From NCBI GenBank assembly GCA_029260985.1, contig JAJDCE010000045.1, positions 1 to 27,353 of the forward strand: a stretch of DNA of 27,353 bases, read 5' to 3'. The notes beneath the pieces were generated by a model that made no database searches, was not told where the DNA came from, and saw only the letters and a list, made by a program, of their open reading frames with translations. The translations under genes and the position numbers were made by a program. The DNA is from Patescibacteria group bacterium (GTDB lineage: Bacteria > Patescibacteriota > Gracilibacteria > UM-FILTER-43-11). Shown here piece after piece: positions 6,919-13,979 of this stretch. The stretch's first letter is position 1. Each line of letters opens with the position of its first letter.

Positions 6919-6953
6919 AAAATTTCATTTAAGAAAGAATTATTATGAAGTTT

Positions 6954-7556
6954 CTATGAAAGGTATTGGTCTACAATCTTATTCATTGCTGCAGGGAAGG
7001 TAGATCTGCTCTTATTCCACTTCTTATATTCGTATTGAATTCGACTAATTAAGCTATTGATAGATGCAAGTTTCTTGGGATCACCTGAATTTATTGCCTT
7101 AGCTCCTTTTTCAAGAATGCGATCCATAACTTGAGTGAATTGAACATTTCCGCGCAATCTATCTATTTTTGACAATACTTTATTTTTAAGTTTGTCATTT
7201 CTGCCTTTTTCAGCTTCACCCGTTTCTTTGGCAGCTTTAGATAGCTTTGTACCTTTTTTTGCTGACAGGGTTACTACATCAGGTTCAAATGTCATTGTTT
7301 CACCCTTTTTACGTCGTGCGCTTTTAGGGCGTTTCGCATTAATTTTAAAAGCCTGTTTAGCTTGATAGATCGTTTTACTACCTTCTTTTGTAATCTTGAA
7401 CTCGATCTCTTTAGGACCTTTTCCAGGTTTACTTTTTGGCTTTTTCTTAGCTCCCTCAGGAGCAGCTTTTGGCCCTTCAGGACCTTTTCGGAACACTCTG
7501 CGCTTTTCATTGAAGAAATCGCTGAGGTTCGAAAGAGTATTAAATAATTCTTTCAT
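6954..7556 (-). CDS. Basic protein with N-terminal FFNEKR motif
   Basis: 200 residues, not recognised. The N-terminus contains SDFFNEKRRVFRKG (about 12-25), matching the genes at 3602 and 4267. A Lys/Pro/Gly-rich disordered stretch follows (PEGPKAAPEGAKKKPKSKP), then a beta-type segment (KEIEFKITKEGSKTIYQAKQ). The remainder is helical and basic, with KIDRLRGNVQFTQVMDRIL and a C-terminal SLISRIQYEYKKW region. No signal peptide, membrane segment or catalytic motif. It lies 36 bp downstream of the coiled-coil gene at 7593, so the two probably share the promoter at 7957-7985. The leader is AT-rich with no SD. Its relation to the 3602-5951 operon on the other side of cassette 1 suggests the cluster was once continuous. 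Function unknown. Confidence 0.76.
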   Translation of the reverse strand: MKELFNTLSNLSDFFNEKRRVFRKGPEGPKAAPEGAKKKPKSKPGKGPKEIEFKITKEGSKTIYQAKQAFKINAKRPKSARRKKGETMTFEPDVVTLSAKKGTKLSKAAKETGEAEKGRNDKLKNKVLSKIDRLRGNVQFTQVMDRILEKGAKAINSGDPKKLASINSLISRIQYEYKKWNKSRSTFPAAMNKIVDQYLS

Positions 7557-7592
7557 GGTATTAAAAGTTAATTTTTATTTTAATAAATAAAT

Positions 7593-7934
7593 TTATAAAT
7601 GAGACAATTCATCTTCCAGATTCAGGGCCGTTTCATCGAGTTTGGTCTGAATCATTTCTAGTTTCTTGCGTGAGTTCGAGTTACTTTTATTGATCGCGTA
7701 TTTTAGTTCCGCAAGGGTTTTATCCAGTAGAGCCTGTTCTTCTTCCAGAATGGCTTCACGCTCATCTTCTTGCGAATCATTAAGCTTGGATAACTTTTTT
7801 TTGGCCTCAGTCCCTATCTGTTCACACCGCTTATTGAAGGCATTATGGAGCTTCTCCAGATAGACATTATGATGTTCAATTGTGTCATCGTACAGGAAGG
7901 CCAATGCTTCTTCGTCTGCGGGTAGCTGTGCCAT
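7593..7934 (-). CDS. Small coiled-coil protein
   Basis: 113 residues, not recognised. Nearly all is predicted to be one long charged helix with heptad-like spacing (EKLHNAFNKRCEQIGTEAKKKLSKL, EEEQALLDKTLAELKYAI, RKKLEMIQTKLDETALNLEDEL), so it probably forms a coiled-coil dimer or binds other helices. It has one cysteine and no export signal. It is the first gene of a two-gene unit with the FFNEKR protein downstream, driven by a good promoter 22 nt upstream of its ATG, with no SD. The pairing hints that it may act with the motif-bearing protein, but that is only inference from position. Confidence 0.72.
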   Translation of the reverse strand: MAQLPADEEALAFLYDDTIEHHNVYLEKLHNAFNKRCEQIGTEAKKKLSKLNDSQEDEREAILEEEQALLDKTLAELKYAINKSNSNSRKKLEMIQTKLDETALNLEDELSHL

Positions 7935-7956
7935 ATTTAAGCTTAGTTATCATACA

Positions 7957-7985
7957 ATTATAGCATCTTTTTCAATAAATATCAA
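7957..7985 (-). promoter_or_regulatory. Sigma-70-type promoter of the 7934-6954 unit
   Basis: On the minus strand, TTGATA (7985-7980), a 17-nt spacer and TATAAT (7962-7957), 22 nt before the ATG. The predicted leader is only about 15 nt and has no SD. Confidence 0.72.
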
Positions 7986-8009
7986 TATCTAAGTGGCCAA
8001 TGCTCCTAT

Positions 8010-8078
8010 CGTCATCCTGGACTTGATTCAGGATCCCCAAAGTCTAACATGGGATTCTGAATAGATTTCAGAATGACG
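8010..8078. repeat. Long imperfect palindrome between divergent promoters
   Basis: Arms 8010-8037 and 8051-8078 pair at 22 of 28 positions. Each arm is itself a smaller hairpin (CCTG...CAGG; ATTCTGA...TCAGAAT). The core GTCATCCTG...TTCAGGATC belongs to a type of intergenic repeat seen in many bacterial genomes (from memory). A related core lies in the cassette 1 terminator at 6831-6851. Confidence 0.75.
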
Positions 8079-8105
8079 AATAGATAAATATTTAGTCAAA
8101 ACCCC

Positions 8106-8134
8106 TTGCAAAAGAGTCATTTTGTATGTAAAAT
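8106..8134 (+). promoter_or_regulatory. Promoter of rpmA
   Basis: TTGCAA (8106-8111), a 17-nt spacer and TAAAAT (8129-8134), 26 nt before the rpmA ATG. Four of six and five of six consensus bases. Confidence 0.6.
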
Positions 8135-8160
8135 CCTCTCGCTAACTAATTTTAGACAAC

Positions 8161-8439
8161 ATGTCACATAAAAAAGCAGGAGGATCAACAAAGAACGGTC
8201 GCGATTCACGGTCAAAACGCCTTGGGGTTAAGCTATACGCCGGTCAGGCAGTGCTCGCTGGCAATATTTTAGTCCGGCAAAAAGGGTCTAAGTTTAAGCC
8301 CGGTAAAAATGTGGGTATTGGCAAGGATTTTACTCTTTTTGCGGAAAAGAAAGGAGTGGTTGAGTTTACCGAAAAGCGCCAGAAAAAGTTCGATGGACGT
8401 ATTTTTAAAGATCGTTTCGTAAATATCGTTCCCGCCTAA
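8161..8439 (+). CDS. rpmA: 50S ribosomal protein L27
   Basis: 92 residues. MSHKKAGGSTKNGRDSRSKR is the classical L27 N-terminus, whose flexible tail reaches the peptidyl-transferase centre. GVKLYAGQAV, GNILVRQKGSKFKPG, NVGIGKDFTLFA and the C-terminal VEFTEKRQKKFDGR complete the family pattern. It starts directly with the mature sequence, without the cleaved N-terminal extension found in many Firmicutes. In most bacteria rpmA follows rplU (L21); here no rplU is adjacent. It has its own promoter and terminator, so it seems to be a single-gene unit. No SD lies upstream of the ATG. Confidence 0.97.
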   Translation: MSHKKAGGSTKNGRDSRSKRLGVKLYAGQAVLAGNILVRQKGSKFKPGKNVGIGKDFTLFAEKKGVVEFTEKRQKKFDGRIFKDRFVNIVPA

Positions 8440-8468
8440 TAGCAGATTACCTGAATTAAAACCTGAAG

Positions 8469-8493
8469 AACACGGCAGCTTGTCGTGTTTTTT
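8469..8493 (+). terminator. Rho-independent terminator of rpmA
   Basis: AACACGGCA (8469-8477), loop GCT, TGTCGTGTT (8481-8489), followed by a run of six T (8488-8493). The stem has 9 bp including one G-U pair and lies 30 nt after the rpmA stop. Confidence 0.88.
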
Positions 8494-8502
8494 GATTAGA
8501 AA

Positions 8503-8573
8503 ATTACAAGATTCAAGATTCAAAGATTATTAATTGATTTTCCTTTTTGCCAATAATTTTGTAATCTTGTAAT
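8503..8573. repeat. Inverted repeat of the ATTACAAGATT type
   Basis: ATTACAAGATT (8503-8513) and its exact complement AATCTTGTAAT (8563-8573) bound an AT-rich stretch with further partial pairing. Related TTACAA/TTGTAA strings occur at 2320-2425 and 13760-13920. Confidence 0.65.
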
Positions 8574-8629
8574 AGTCCGCTGGAGCTTTAGCAAAAGAGG
8601 ACGTTTCTAATCTTTTAATTTAAGAAAGC

Positions 8630-9304
8630 ATGAGTGAAGCAAATGATTTAGATTTATTTACAGGCCCAGCCCCCTCCGAAAAAAAGGAAATGAGCGATGA
8701 AAAATTTCAGGAGGAAATGAAAAAGGCTCAGAAGGCAATAAAAGACTTAAAACGAGAAGAGGGGAAGGCCAAAGCAAATGATGATAGCCTAGCTGCTATC
8801 ATCGTCCAATTTTTGAGCCAGTCCGAAAACACTGATCTTTTCCTGCTGATATCAAGAACCGTTGCGCAAAATATCCCTTCAGAGCTTATTATTGCGGTGC
8901 TGTCATTGATCGACAAACGCTCCCTTGAAGAAGTAAAAGGATTATTGGAAGGGGGTGAGGGGCATCCACAAAAAGAAGGACATGAGATGGTTGTTCATCA
9001 GAAAGCCAATTTTGAATCCCTGTCCCCGCATCACAAAAAAGCGATTGATAAGTGGATCGGAAATATATCGGAAGTGGCTGCGAAAAAGCCCCATCGGGTG
9101 CTCGAAACAGCCGTTATACCTGGTCCGGATCGAATTCTTTCACCAGTCCTGGTTCAGCTTTCAGCTTTTATACTGAGAAATTTTTTGCTTAAGCACGATT
9201 TCACCATTGAATTCCAAACCCTTCGGGATTTCATGCAGGGGGTTTACGTGGAAATCATAAAAAACCTCGAAGTCCTCATCAAGGAACAGAAAAAGCTAGG
9301 TTAA
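8630..9304 (+). CDS. Hypothetical helical protein
   Basis: 224 residues, not recognised. An acidic, disordered N-terminus (MSEANDLDLFTGPAPSEKKE) is followed by a Lys/Glu helix (about 25-48). The central and C-terminal parts look like a packed helical domain with hydrophobic helices (AAIIVQFLSQ, DLFLLISRTVAQNI, SELIIAVLSLI, ILSPVLVQLSAFILRNFLL). It also has HHKKAIDKWIGNISEVAAKKPHR-type amphipathic segments, no signal peptide and only moderate hydrophobicity. The helices are not clearly transmembrane. It stands between rpmA and the converging STAS gene, whose stop is 2 bp away. No strong promoter or SD is seen. It may be a lineage-specific conserved protein; function unknown. Confidence 0.75.
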   Translation: MSEANDLDLFTGPAPSEKKEMSDEKFQEEMKKAQKAIKDLKREEGKAKANDDSLAAIIVQFLSQSENTDLFLLISRTVAQNIPSELIIAVLSLIDKRSLEEVKGLLEGGEGHPQKEGHEMVVHQKANFESLSPHHKKAIDKWIGNISEVAAKKPHRVLETAVIPGPDRILSPVLVQLSAFILRNFLLKHDFTIEFQTLRDFMQGVYVEIIKNLEVLIKEQKKLG

Positions 9305-9306
9305 AA

Positions 9307-9666
9307 TTAGCTGCTGAGCGAAGCCAGGGCGCTATCAATGTCAGGAAATATTTTGAATAAATTCGAAATCCCCAGAATACTTAAAATATCTTCAACATTT
9401 TTGTTGAGAGCCGCGATGATGATCTGACCGTTATTTTTAATCAGATGGTTTTGCCAGGCAACGAGTTGTCCGATCGCGTAACTATTCAGATAATCAAGTT
9501 TTTGAAAATCAAAAACCAGTATAGATTTTGGAGTTTCAGCTTCAATCAGAGCCTCAAGCTCGGTAAGGGCTTCCTTTTGACTCCCATCAAAAGCCCCTTC
9601 AAAATGAATTAAGTGGGTATTCTCGTGTGTTTCGCTTTTCTCAATAGACAGTGTTAATTTTTGCAT
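9307..9666 (-). CDS. STAS-domain protein (anti-sigma-factor antagonist-like)
   Basis: 119 residues with the STAS fold pattern of SpoIIAA/RsbV: a beta strand HLIHFEGAFDG, then SILVFDFQKLDYLNSYAIGQLVAW, where the Ser after LN is in the place of the phosphorylated Ser of SpoIIAA (D-x-x-x-x-S-x-x-x-G). IIIAALNKNVEDILSILGISNLFKIF follows and fits the C-terminal strand and helix. In the family such proteins bind an anti-sigma factor or serine kinase and are switched by phosphorylation. No partner kinase or phosphatase is present in the window. It starts 10 bp after the ribH stop on the same strand, so it is probably co-transcribed with riboflavin genes, which is an unusual setting. The role here is unknown. 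Confidence 0.87.
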   Translation of the reverse strand: MQKLTLSIEKSETHENTHLIHFEGAFDGSQKEALTELEALIEAETPKSILVFDFQKLDYLNSYAIGQLVAWQNHLIKNNGQIIIAALNKNVEDILSILGISNLFKIFPDIDSALASLSS

Positions 9667-9676
9667 GGAAAAAGTT

Positions 9677-10141
9677 TTATTGAATCATATGAAGGGCGGT
9701 GCGAGCAGCTTCAGCTCCTTTATCACCCCTTTTACCCCCCCGAATTCTTGCCTGAGCCTGTTTAATAGAGTGGGTGGTCAGTACTCCAAAAACCACCGGA
9801 AGTTTATAACTTAAACTCGTGTTCATTATACCCTGGGTAGCGGCAAAAGCAATAAAATCAAAATGCGGAGTTTCCCCCTTAATAATGGAGCCTAGAGCGA
9901 TAATAGCGTCAGGTTGATGTTGCTCCGCAAGTCGGGTGCAAGCGAGTGGTAGTTCAAAAGCGCCTGGAACATAGGTCACTTCAATATTTTTCTTCAGCAC
10001 CCCATTGGCCACCAATTCATCAATACAGCTTTCCAGCAAAGCGCCAGATATATCAAAATTATAACGGCTGACCGCTATGCCGATTTTAGCCCCCTTTTTG
10101 ACTTTTACCGGTTCTGTTAAATGATTATTGAGTTGAGACAT
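9677..10141 (-). CDS. ribH: 6,7-dimethyl-8-ribityllumazine synthase
   Basis: 154 residues, the usual size. It joins 5-amino-6-ribitylaminouracil with dihydroxybutanone phosphate in riboflavin synthesis and usually assembles as pentamers or icosahedral shells. Family motifs are IGIAVSRYNFDI (substrate loop; Phe in YNF), VPGAFELPLAC, ALGSIIKGETPHFDF with the catalytic-region His, and PVVFGVLTTHSIKQA. It starts 3 bp after ribE on the same strand and precedes the STAS gene by 10 bp, so the three form a tight operon. Genes for the earlier steps (ribA, ribB, ribD) are not in the window. Confidence 0.97.
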   Translation of the reverse strand: MSQLNNHLTEPVKVKKGAKIGIAVSRYNFDISGALLESCIDELVANGVLKKNIEVTYVPGAFELPLACTRLAEQHQPDAIIALGSIIKGETPHFDFIAFAATQGIMNTSLSYKLPVVFGVLTTHSIKQAQARIRGGKRGDKGAEAARTALHMIQ

Positions 10142-10144
10142 GAA

Positions 10145-10726
10145 TTAATTCTTTAGTCGGGCAAACTTTTCTATATATTTAGCCAATACATCCGTTTCCA
10201 CATTCACCTTATCACCTTCTTTCAGTGTGTGTAAATTAGTAACTTCCCAGGTGTGCGGGATGATACTAACTGAAAAATCATTATCCGTAACATCAATAAC
10301 CGTCAGACTGATGCCATTGAGAGCAATAGAGCCCTTGGGAATAATATACTTATTTAATACACTTGAAATTTCCAGTCTGATCAAGATAGCATTTCCATCA
10401 TTGGCAATAGAAGTAAGTTCTCCCACACCCTCAACATGTCCGGTCACCATATGCCCGTCAAACCGCCCATCAGCCTTGAGAGGAAGTTCCAAATTGACAA
10501 CTTGTCCATTTTGATAAGATTCAAGGATCGATTTAGCTTCTGTTTCGGGCATAAAGTCGATTGTGAACGTATTATCTGATAGCTCAACCACTGTTAAACA
10601 AGCTCCATCTACAGCAATGCTACTACCCTTTTTAAGTTCGCTGATAATCCCGGATGCCTCAACAACCAGCTGTTTATCCGTCAGCTTTGTGACTTTGCCT
10701 GTGGTTTCTATTATTCCTGTGAACAT
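10145..10726 (-). CDS. ribE: Riboflavin synthase, alpha subunit
   Basis: 193 residues with two tandem lumazine-binding barrels. It dismutates two 6,7-dimethyl-8-ribityllumazine molecules to riboflavin, using the ribH product. The N-terminal MFTGIIETTGKV is diagnostic. Barrel 1 has VDGACLTVVE and FDFMPETE-like sequence (IDFMPETEAKSIL); GRFDGHMVTGHVEG opens barrel 2, with IALNGISLTVIDV and the C-terminal helix for trimer contacts. It is the first gene of ribE-ribH-STAS. A long inverted repeat (10739-10882) lies directly upstream and would fold in its leader. I find no FMN riboswitch pattern there. Some genomes call this gene ribC. Confidence 0.96.
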   Translation of the reverse strand: MFTGIIETTGKVTKLTDKQLVVEASGIISELKKGSSIAVDGACLTVVELSDNTFTIDFMPETEAKSILESYQNGQVVNLELPLKADGRFDGHMVTGHVEGVGELTSIANDGNAILIRLEISSVLNKYIIPKGSIALNGISLTVIDVTDNDFSVSIIPHTWEVTNLHTLKEGDKVNVETDVLAKYIEKFARLKN

Positions 10727-10738
10727 AAGTTAATTTCG

Positions 10739-10882
10739 TATTTCAGATTTCTGATTTCGCATTCCTATTTATACATTTGATATTTGTCATTTTTATTCAG
10801 AACGTGGTATATCAAAACTTCTAAATGGTAAATATAAAAATGCTAAATAAAATCAGAAATGCGAAATCAGAAATCTGAAATA
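10739..10882. repeat. Long inverted repeat with perfect 25-bp arms
   Basis: Arms 10739-10763 and 10858-10882 are exact reverse complements over 25 bp. Pairing continues imperfectly inward, so the whole 144 bp could fold into one hairpin. It fills most of the space between the aspartokinase stop (10924) and the ribE start (10726). There is no transposase and no T-tract at its base. It may be a miniature mobile-element-like repeat, or an RNA structure in the ribE leader. Confidence 0.85.
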
Positions 10883-10923
10883 AAACCACTCCTTTATAAC
10901 TATAGCACTTAAGCCGTTACTAC

Positions 10924-12498
10924 TTAAGCTTTAAATGTGCTGGTTAAGTGCTGCAGGCGCTCAAGTCTTCTACTGGTGTAGTCCTGAATCACATTTGAAT
11001 CTCCATCTACAAAAATACTGTGCAGAAGTTGGATGGCTTTTTTTCGATTATTTTTATCTATCAAAACCATGATTCTTCTTTGACTCTCGCCATGAGATAT
11101 TGATTTTATGTTAATTCCATAAGTACCTAAAACACCTGAAATTTCAGATAAAACACCTGGCTTGTTGGCCAGTTCATTACCAACTACAGATACGCAGGCT
11201 AAAGAATCCTTGGTCCAGCTTAAATCACTGGCTTGGTACCTTTCATCTAGCACTGTTATATCATGGAGCTCCTTCATGGCTTCACGGATACGATTCCTGT
11301 GTTCATCACGCTCCGATTCATCTGGGGGAAGCGGGATGCTAAAAGTTACACTTGTTCCTTCTGTAAAAAACCCATCCATACTTAAATCATGATCACTTAA
11401 AATTCCCATAATTTTTGCGCCGAACCCTTTTCGGTTGGCCATTTCCGGAATTGTAATTGTTAAAGTGTCGACATGAGGATTGGAGATAATTGATTTGAAT
11501 GCGTGTTTCGTTTCAATTTTGGCATTTGAGAAATTGGTTCCGCCATTTTTTTTTGGCTCTCGAATATCCACAAGGCTTAAATCCATCCTGTACTGTTGAG
11601 CTAAAGAGAGGGCATCAATTTGCATAATCTGACTGCCGGCTGCTGCCATTTCCAATGCTTCTTCAATCGATACATCACCATGGATTTTTGGTTTATTTTT
11701 GTCCGGATCAAGATCATCAGGGTTTGCAGTAAGAACACCAGGCACATCTTTCCAGAAGCGAGTATCAGCTGGTCTTGTGCCAATTTTCTGAAAAGCCAAT
11801 GCAGTATTTACAGCGGTGGTATCGGTATAACTTCTTCCTACATCTGTCACAATTCCCCTTGGTGTATTGCTTACATGCCCTCCAAAAATACGAATAAGCT
11901 CAGCCCTGGTATCTTGTGCTGTTTTAAACGCTTCTAAAATTCCTTTCTGCATAGCCGCGTGGAGGCGTCTGTTTGAAATTGGCCCATCACCAAATCCATT
12001 CTCCTCACAGGCAACATCATCAAAAAAATGAGTTTCATGGCCTTCTTGTTCTAAATAAAGCTTTAAAAAGTGGCCACTCATTTTTTCACCAAACCCAATC
12101 ACCTGATCCCTTATTTTAAATGAACCATCCACTGGCATTAAGGTGCGACTTACTTTCTTATGAGTCATAAGAGACTGCTTCAGTTTTTCATATTTCTGCT
12201 GTTGAATTGTCTTTGCTTGTTCAGAGAAGTTCCCATTAAAGAATTTTCCAATTATTACACTATGAAGTGAATTTGCAGATTCAAAAGCTCTATCAATATC
12301 ACTTTCACTATAGTCGACTTGGTTTAATTCATCCATTGCTCCAATAAGCGCATTGGTGACACCTGTAAAAGCTGAAACAACCAAGGAAATTGACTCCCCA
12401 CGATCTTTAAGAACGTTTACCAAATTCCCGACCTGATCAAGTTGCGACATATTCTTCCCACCGATTTTATTAACCGTTACAGGCTGTTTCGAGGACAT
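10924..12498 (-). CDS. Aspartokinase, divergent, with C-terminal ACT domains
   Basis: 524 residues. The kinase domain (about 1-320) has VSAFTGVTNALI, GFGEKMSGHFL, GIVTDVGRSYTDTTAVNTALA (resembling the GRGYTD version of yeast Hom3-type enzymes), FWKDVPGVLTANPD and EEALEMAAAGSQIM. ACT regulatory domains follow: residues about 345-400 (TITIPEMANRKGFGAKIMGIL) and 430-500 (VSVVGNELANKPGVLSEISGVLGTYGINIKSIS, best seen in two halves). It should phosphorylate aspartate, the first step to Thr, Met and Lys, and be allosterically controlled. The normally strict K-F-G-G-[ST]-S motif reads KIGGKNM here, so the Ser/Thr is lost. It lies 6 bp after homoserine dehydrogenase, same strand, a clear operon. No asd gene (aspartate semialdehyde dehydrogenase) is nearby. 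Confident of the family, less of activity. Confidence 0.9.
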   Translation of the reverse strand: MSSKQPVTVNKIGGKNMSQLDQVGNLVNVLKDRGESISLVVSAFTGVTNALIGAMDELNQVDYSESDIDRAFESANSLHSVIIGKFFNGNFSEQAKTIQQQKYEKLKQSLMTHKKVSRTLMPVDGSFKIRDQVIGFGEKMSGHFLKLYLEQEGHETHFFDDVACEENGFGDGPISNRRLHAAMQKGILEAFKTAQDTRAELIRIFGGHVSNTPRGIVTDVGRSYTDTTAVNTALAFQKIGTRPADTRFWKDVPGVLTANPDDLDPDKNKPKIHGDVSIEEALEMAAAGSQIMQIDALSLAQQYRMDLSLVDIREPKKNGGTNFSNAKIETKHAFKSIISNPHVDTLTITIPEMANRKGFGAKIMGILSDHDLSMDGFFTEGTSVTFSIPLPPDESERDEHRNRIREAMKELHDITVLDERYQASDLSWTKDSLACVSVVGNELANKPGVLSEISGVLGTYGINIKSISHGESQRRIMVLIDKNNRKKAIQLLHSIFVDGDSNVIQDYTSRRLERLQHLTSTFKA

Positions 12499-12504
12499 CT
12501 AATA

Positions 12505-13647
12505 TTATTTAAAGGAATTGCGGTCAACTGATGGCTGCATTTTTAGCAAATCTCTTCTCAGCACACTAGCTGTATGCCTCAAGCCAGCACCTGGCCCTCC
12601 AAGTACATAAGGCCCGTTTGCATCATAAATATCTGTCACAACTTCGATTCTGTTGGCGGTTCCAGAAAGCTGACCAAAAGGCTCAGACAGTGGAACTTCT
12701 TCAAGGCCTACCTTTAATTCAGGTTTTCCGTCTACCAATTGAAAAGAAGCAAGGTATTTAAGAGTATTTCCTCTGTTCTTAGCCTCTTCAAAACGCTGAT
12801 ACATATCAGCGTCCAGTTCAAGTTCAATCTCGCTTAGGCATTCATCAGGGCATTCAATGTCAAAATACTTATCTGGCAAAAAACGTTCTAATTGAATATC
12901 TTCCATTTCAACTGCGTGACCTGCTTCGCGAGCCAATATAATAAGTTTACGGGCTACATCTAAACCATTCAGGTCATCCCTAAAATCAGGCTCTGTAAAT
13001 CCTTTATCCCTGGCTGCCTTAATTGCGCCTGAGAGACCCATGCCATCTTTAAGCTGGTCAGCAATAAAGCCAAGTGTGCCAGAAAGTGAAGCTTTCATAT
13101 TTTCAATCGGATCTCCAATGGTATTTCGTTCACTGATCCATGGAACAGCTCCCAATCCTGCCATGGTGGTGGCGCTATAGCCGTATCGCCTTGGGTCGTT
13201 AGTCAGTTCTGCATAAGTATCATGGCCATAAAGCGAAATAGGATTTTTATTAGCGGTAACAATACGACTTCGTGTATCCCGAATTACTTTTAAATGCAAA
13301 TTTTTAAGCACATCCTTTCCTGCTGTGGCGTCCACAAAAACCAAATCACCATCATAGCCAAGACTATTAGCTTCCTCCAGTATAGGTGATAAGTCTTGAG
13401 CACCATTGTAATAATGCATTTCTGAGGTGAGCTGGTCAATTTGCCGTCTTTTGGAAGCAAAGAATTGCAAATCCTCTTTAGAAAATCCTCCTGGCTTGAA
13501 GCAAAATTCCTTACTGTTGCCCAAACCTACTATAGAAGTGGGATTAGTATGCTTATTTAAGTCAGGTGAATCATTTCTTGCAACCTGCTCAGTGAACTCT
13601 CTGCCAACCTGGCCTGTAGCTCCTAAAACAAAAATATTTTGACGCAT
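12505..13647 (-). CDS. hom: Homoserine dehydrogenase
   Basis: 380 residues from ATG 13647. A GTG at 13668 would add seven residues; I prefer the ATG because it places MRQNIFVLGATGQVG at the very N-terminus, as in the family. Features are a nucleotide-binding GATGQVG, VFVDATAGKDV, the TANKNPIS segment with the catalytic-region Lys, LSGTLGFIADQL, and the hallmark GFTEPDFRDDLNGLDVARKL; PYVLGGPGAGLRHTASVLRRDL closes it. It resembles the dehydrogenase half of ThrA and yeast Hom6 and has no ACT domain. It reduces aspartate semialdehyde to homoserine with NAD(P)H. The next gene, 6 bp downstream, is aspartokinase, so the two halves of ThrA are present as separate genes in the opposite order. Confidence 0.94.
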   Translation of the reverse strand: MRQNIFVLGATGQVGREFTEQVARNDSPDLNKHTNPTSIVGLGNSKEFCFKPGGFSKEDLQFFASKRRQIDQLTSEMHYYNGAQDLSPILEEANSLGYDGDLVFVDATAGKDVLKNLHLKVIRDTRSRIVTANKNPISLYGHDTYAELTNDPRRYGYSATTMAGLGAVPWISERNTIGDPIENMKASLSGTLGFIADQLKDGMGLSGAIKAARDKGFTEPDFRDDLNGLDVARKLIILAREAGHAVEMEDIQLERFLPDKYFDIECPDECLSEIELELDADMYQRFEEAKNRGNTLKYLASFQLVDGKPELKVGLEEVPLSEPFGQLSGTANRIEVVTDIYDANGPYVLGGPGAGLRHTASVLRRDLLKMQPSVDRNSFK

Positions 13648-13668
13648 GTTTAAAAGGGTTAAGGCCAC

Positions 13669-13979
13669 CTACGCTAACATAATGCAGATTGCCAGTCAAC
13701 TCCCATTAGCGTGAATTACGGAACTAATTTTCTGTTTAGTACAAGCCATTGCTTTTAAAAATTACAAATTACAAACCTGCCTGTTGGCAGGCAGGTCCCA
13801 ATAAACAAAAAATGTCCAAATTACAACCTGTCTGCCGAAAGGCAGGCTTCAAATTACAAAATGTACTACTAAATAGTTGTATATTGTAATTTTCTTGTAA
13901 ATTGTTCACTGTAATTTGTGATTTAATACCTCAGTATGTGGCATAGCATAAATAAAATACGAGTTTTGCTCAGATTATA
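13669..13979. other. Intergenic region with palindromes and TTACAA repeats
   Basis: No gene is visible. It holds a perfect 9-bp hairpin ACCTGCCTG-ttgg-CAGGCAGGT (13775-13796) and a related hairpin with a 7-bp stem and GAAA loop (13830-13847). Several AAATTACAA strings precede these, and complementary TTGTAAT/GTAATTTG strings follow (13885-13920), so the two halves of the region can pair loosely. On the side towards homoserine dehydrogenase, TTGACT (on the minus strand near 13705) is a weak -35 candidate without a good -10. Confidence 0.65.

Noticed and set aside
6562..6948. 128-codon plus-strand frame overlapping cassette 1
   Set aside because: It runs through both terminators and is out of frame with the SD-led gene.
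10727..10923. Possible FMN riboswitch before ribE
   Set aside because: The conserved FMN-aptamer strings are absent; the region is filled by a long AT-rich palindrome.
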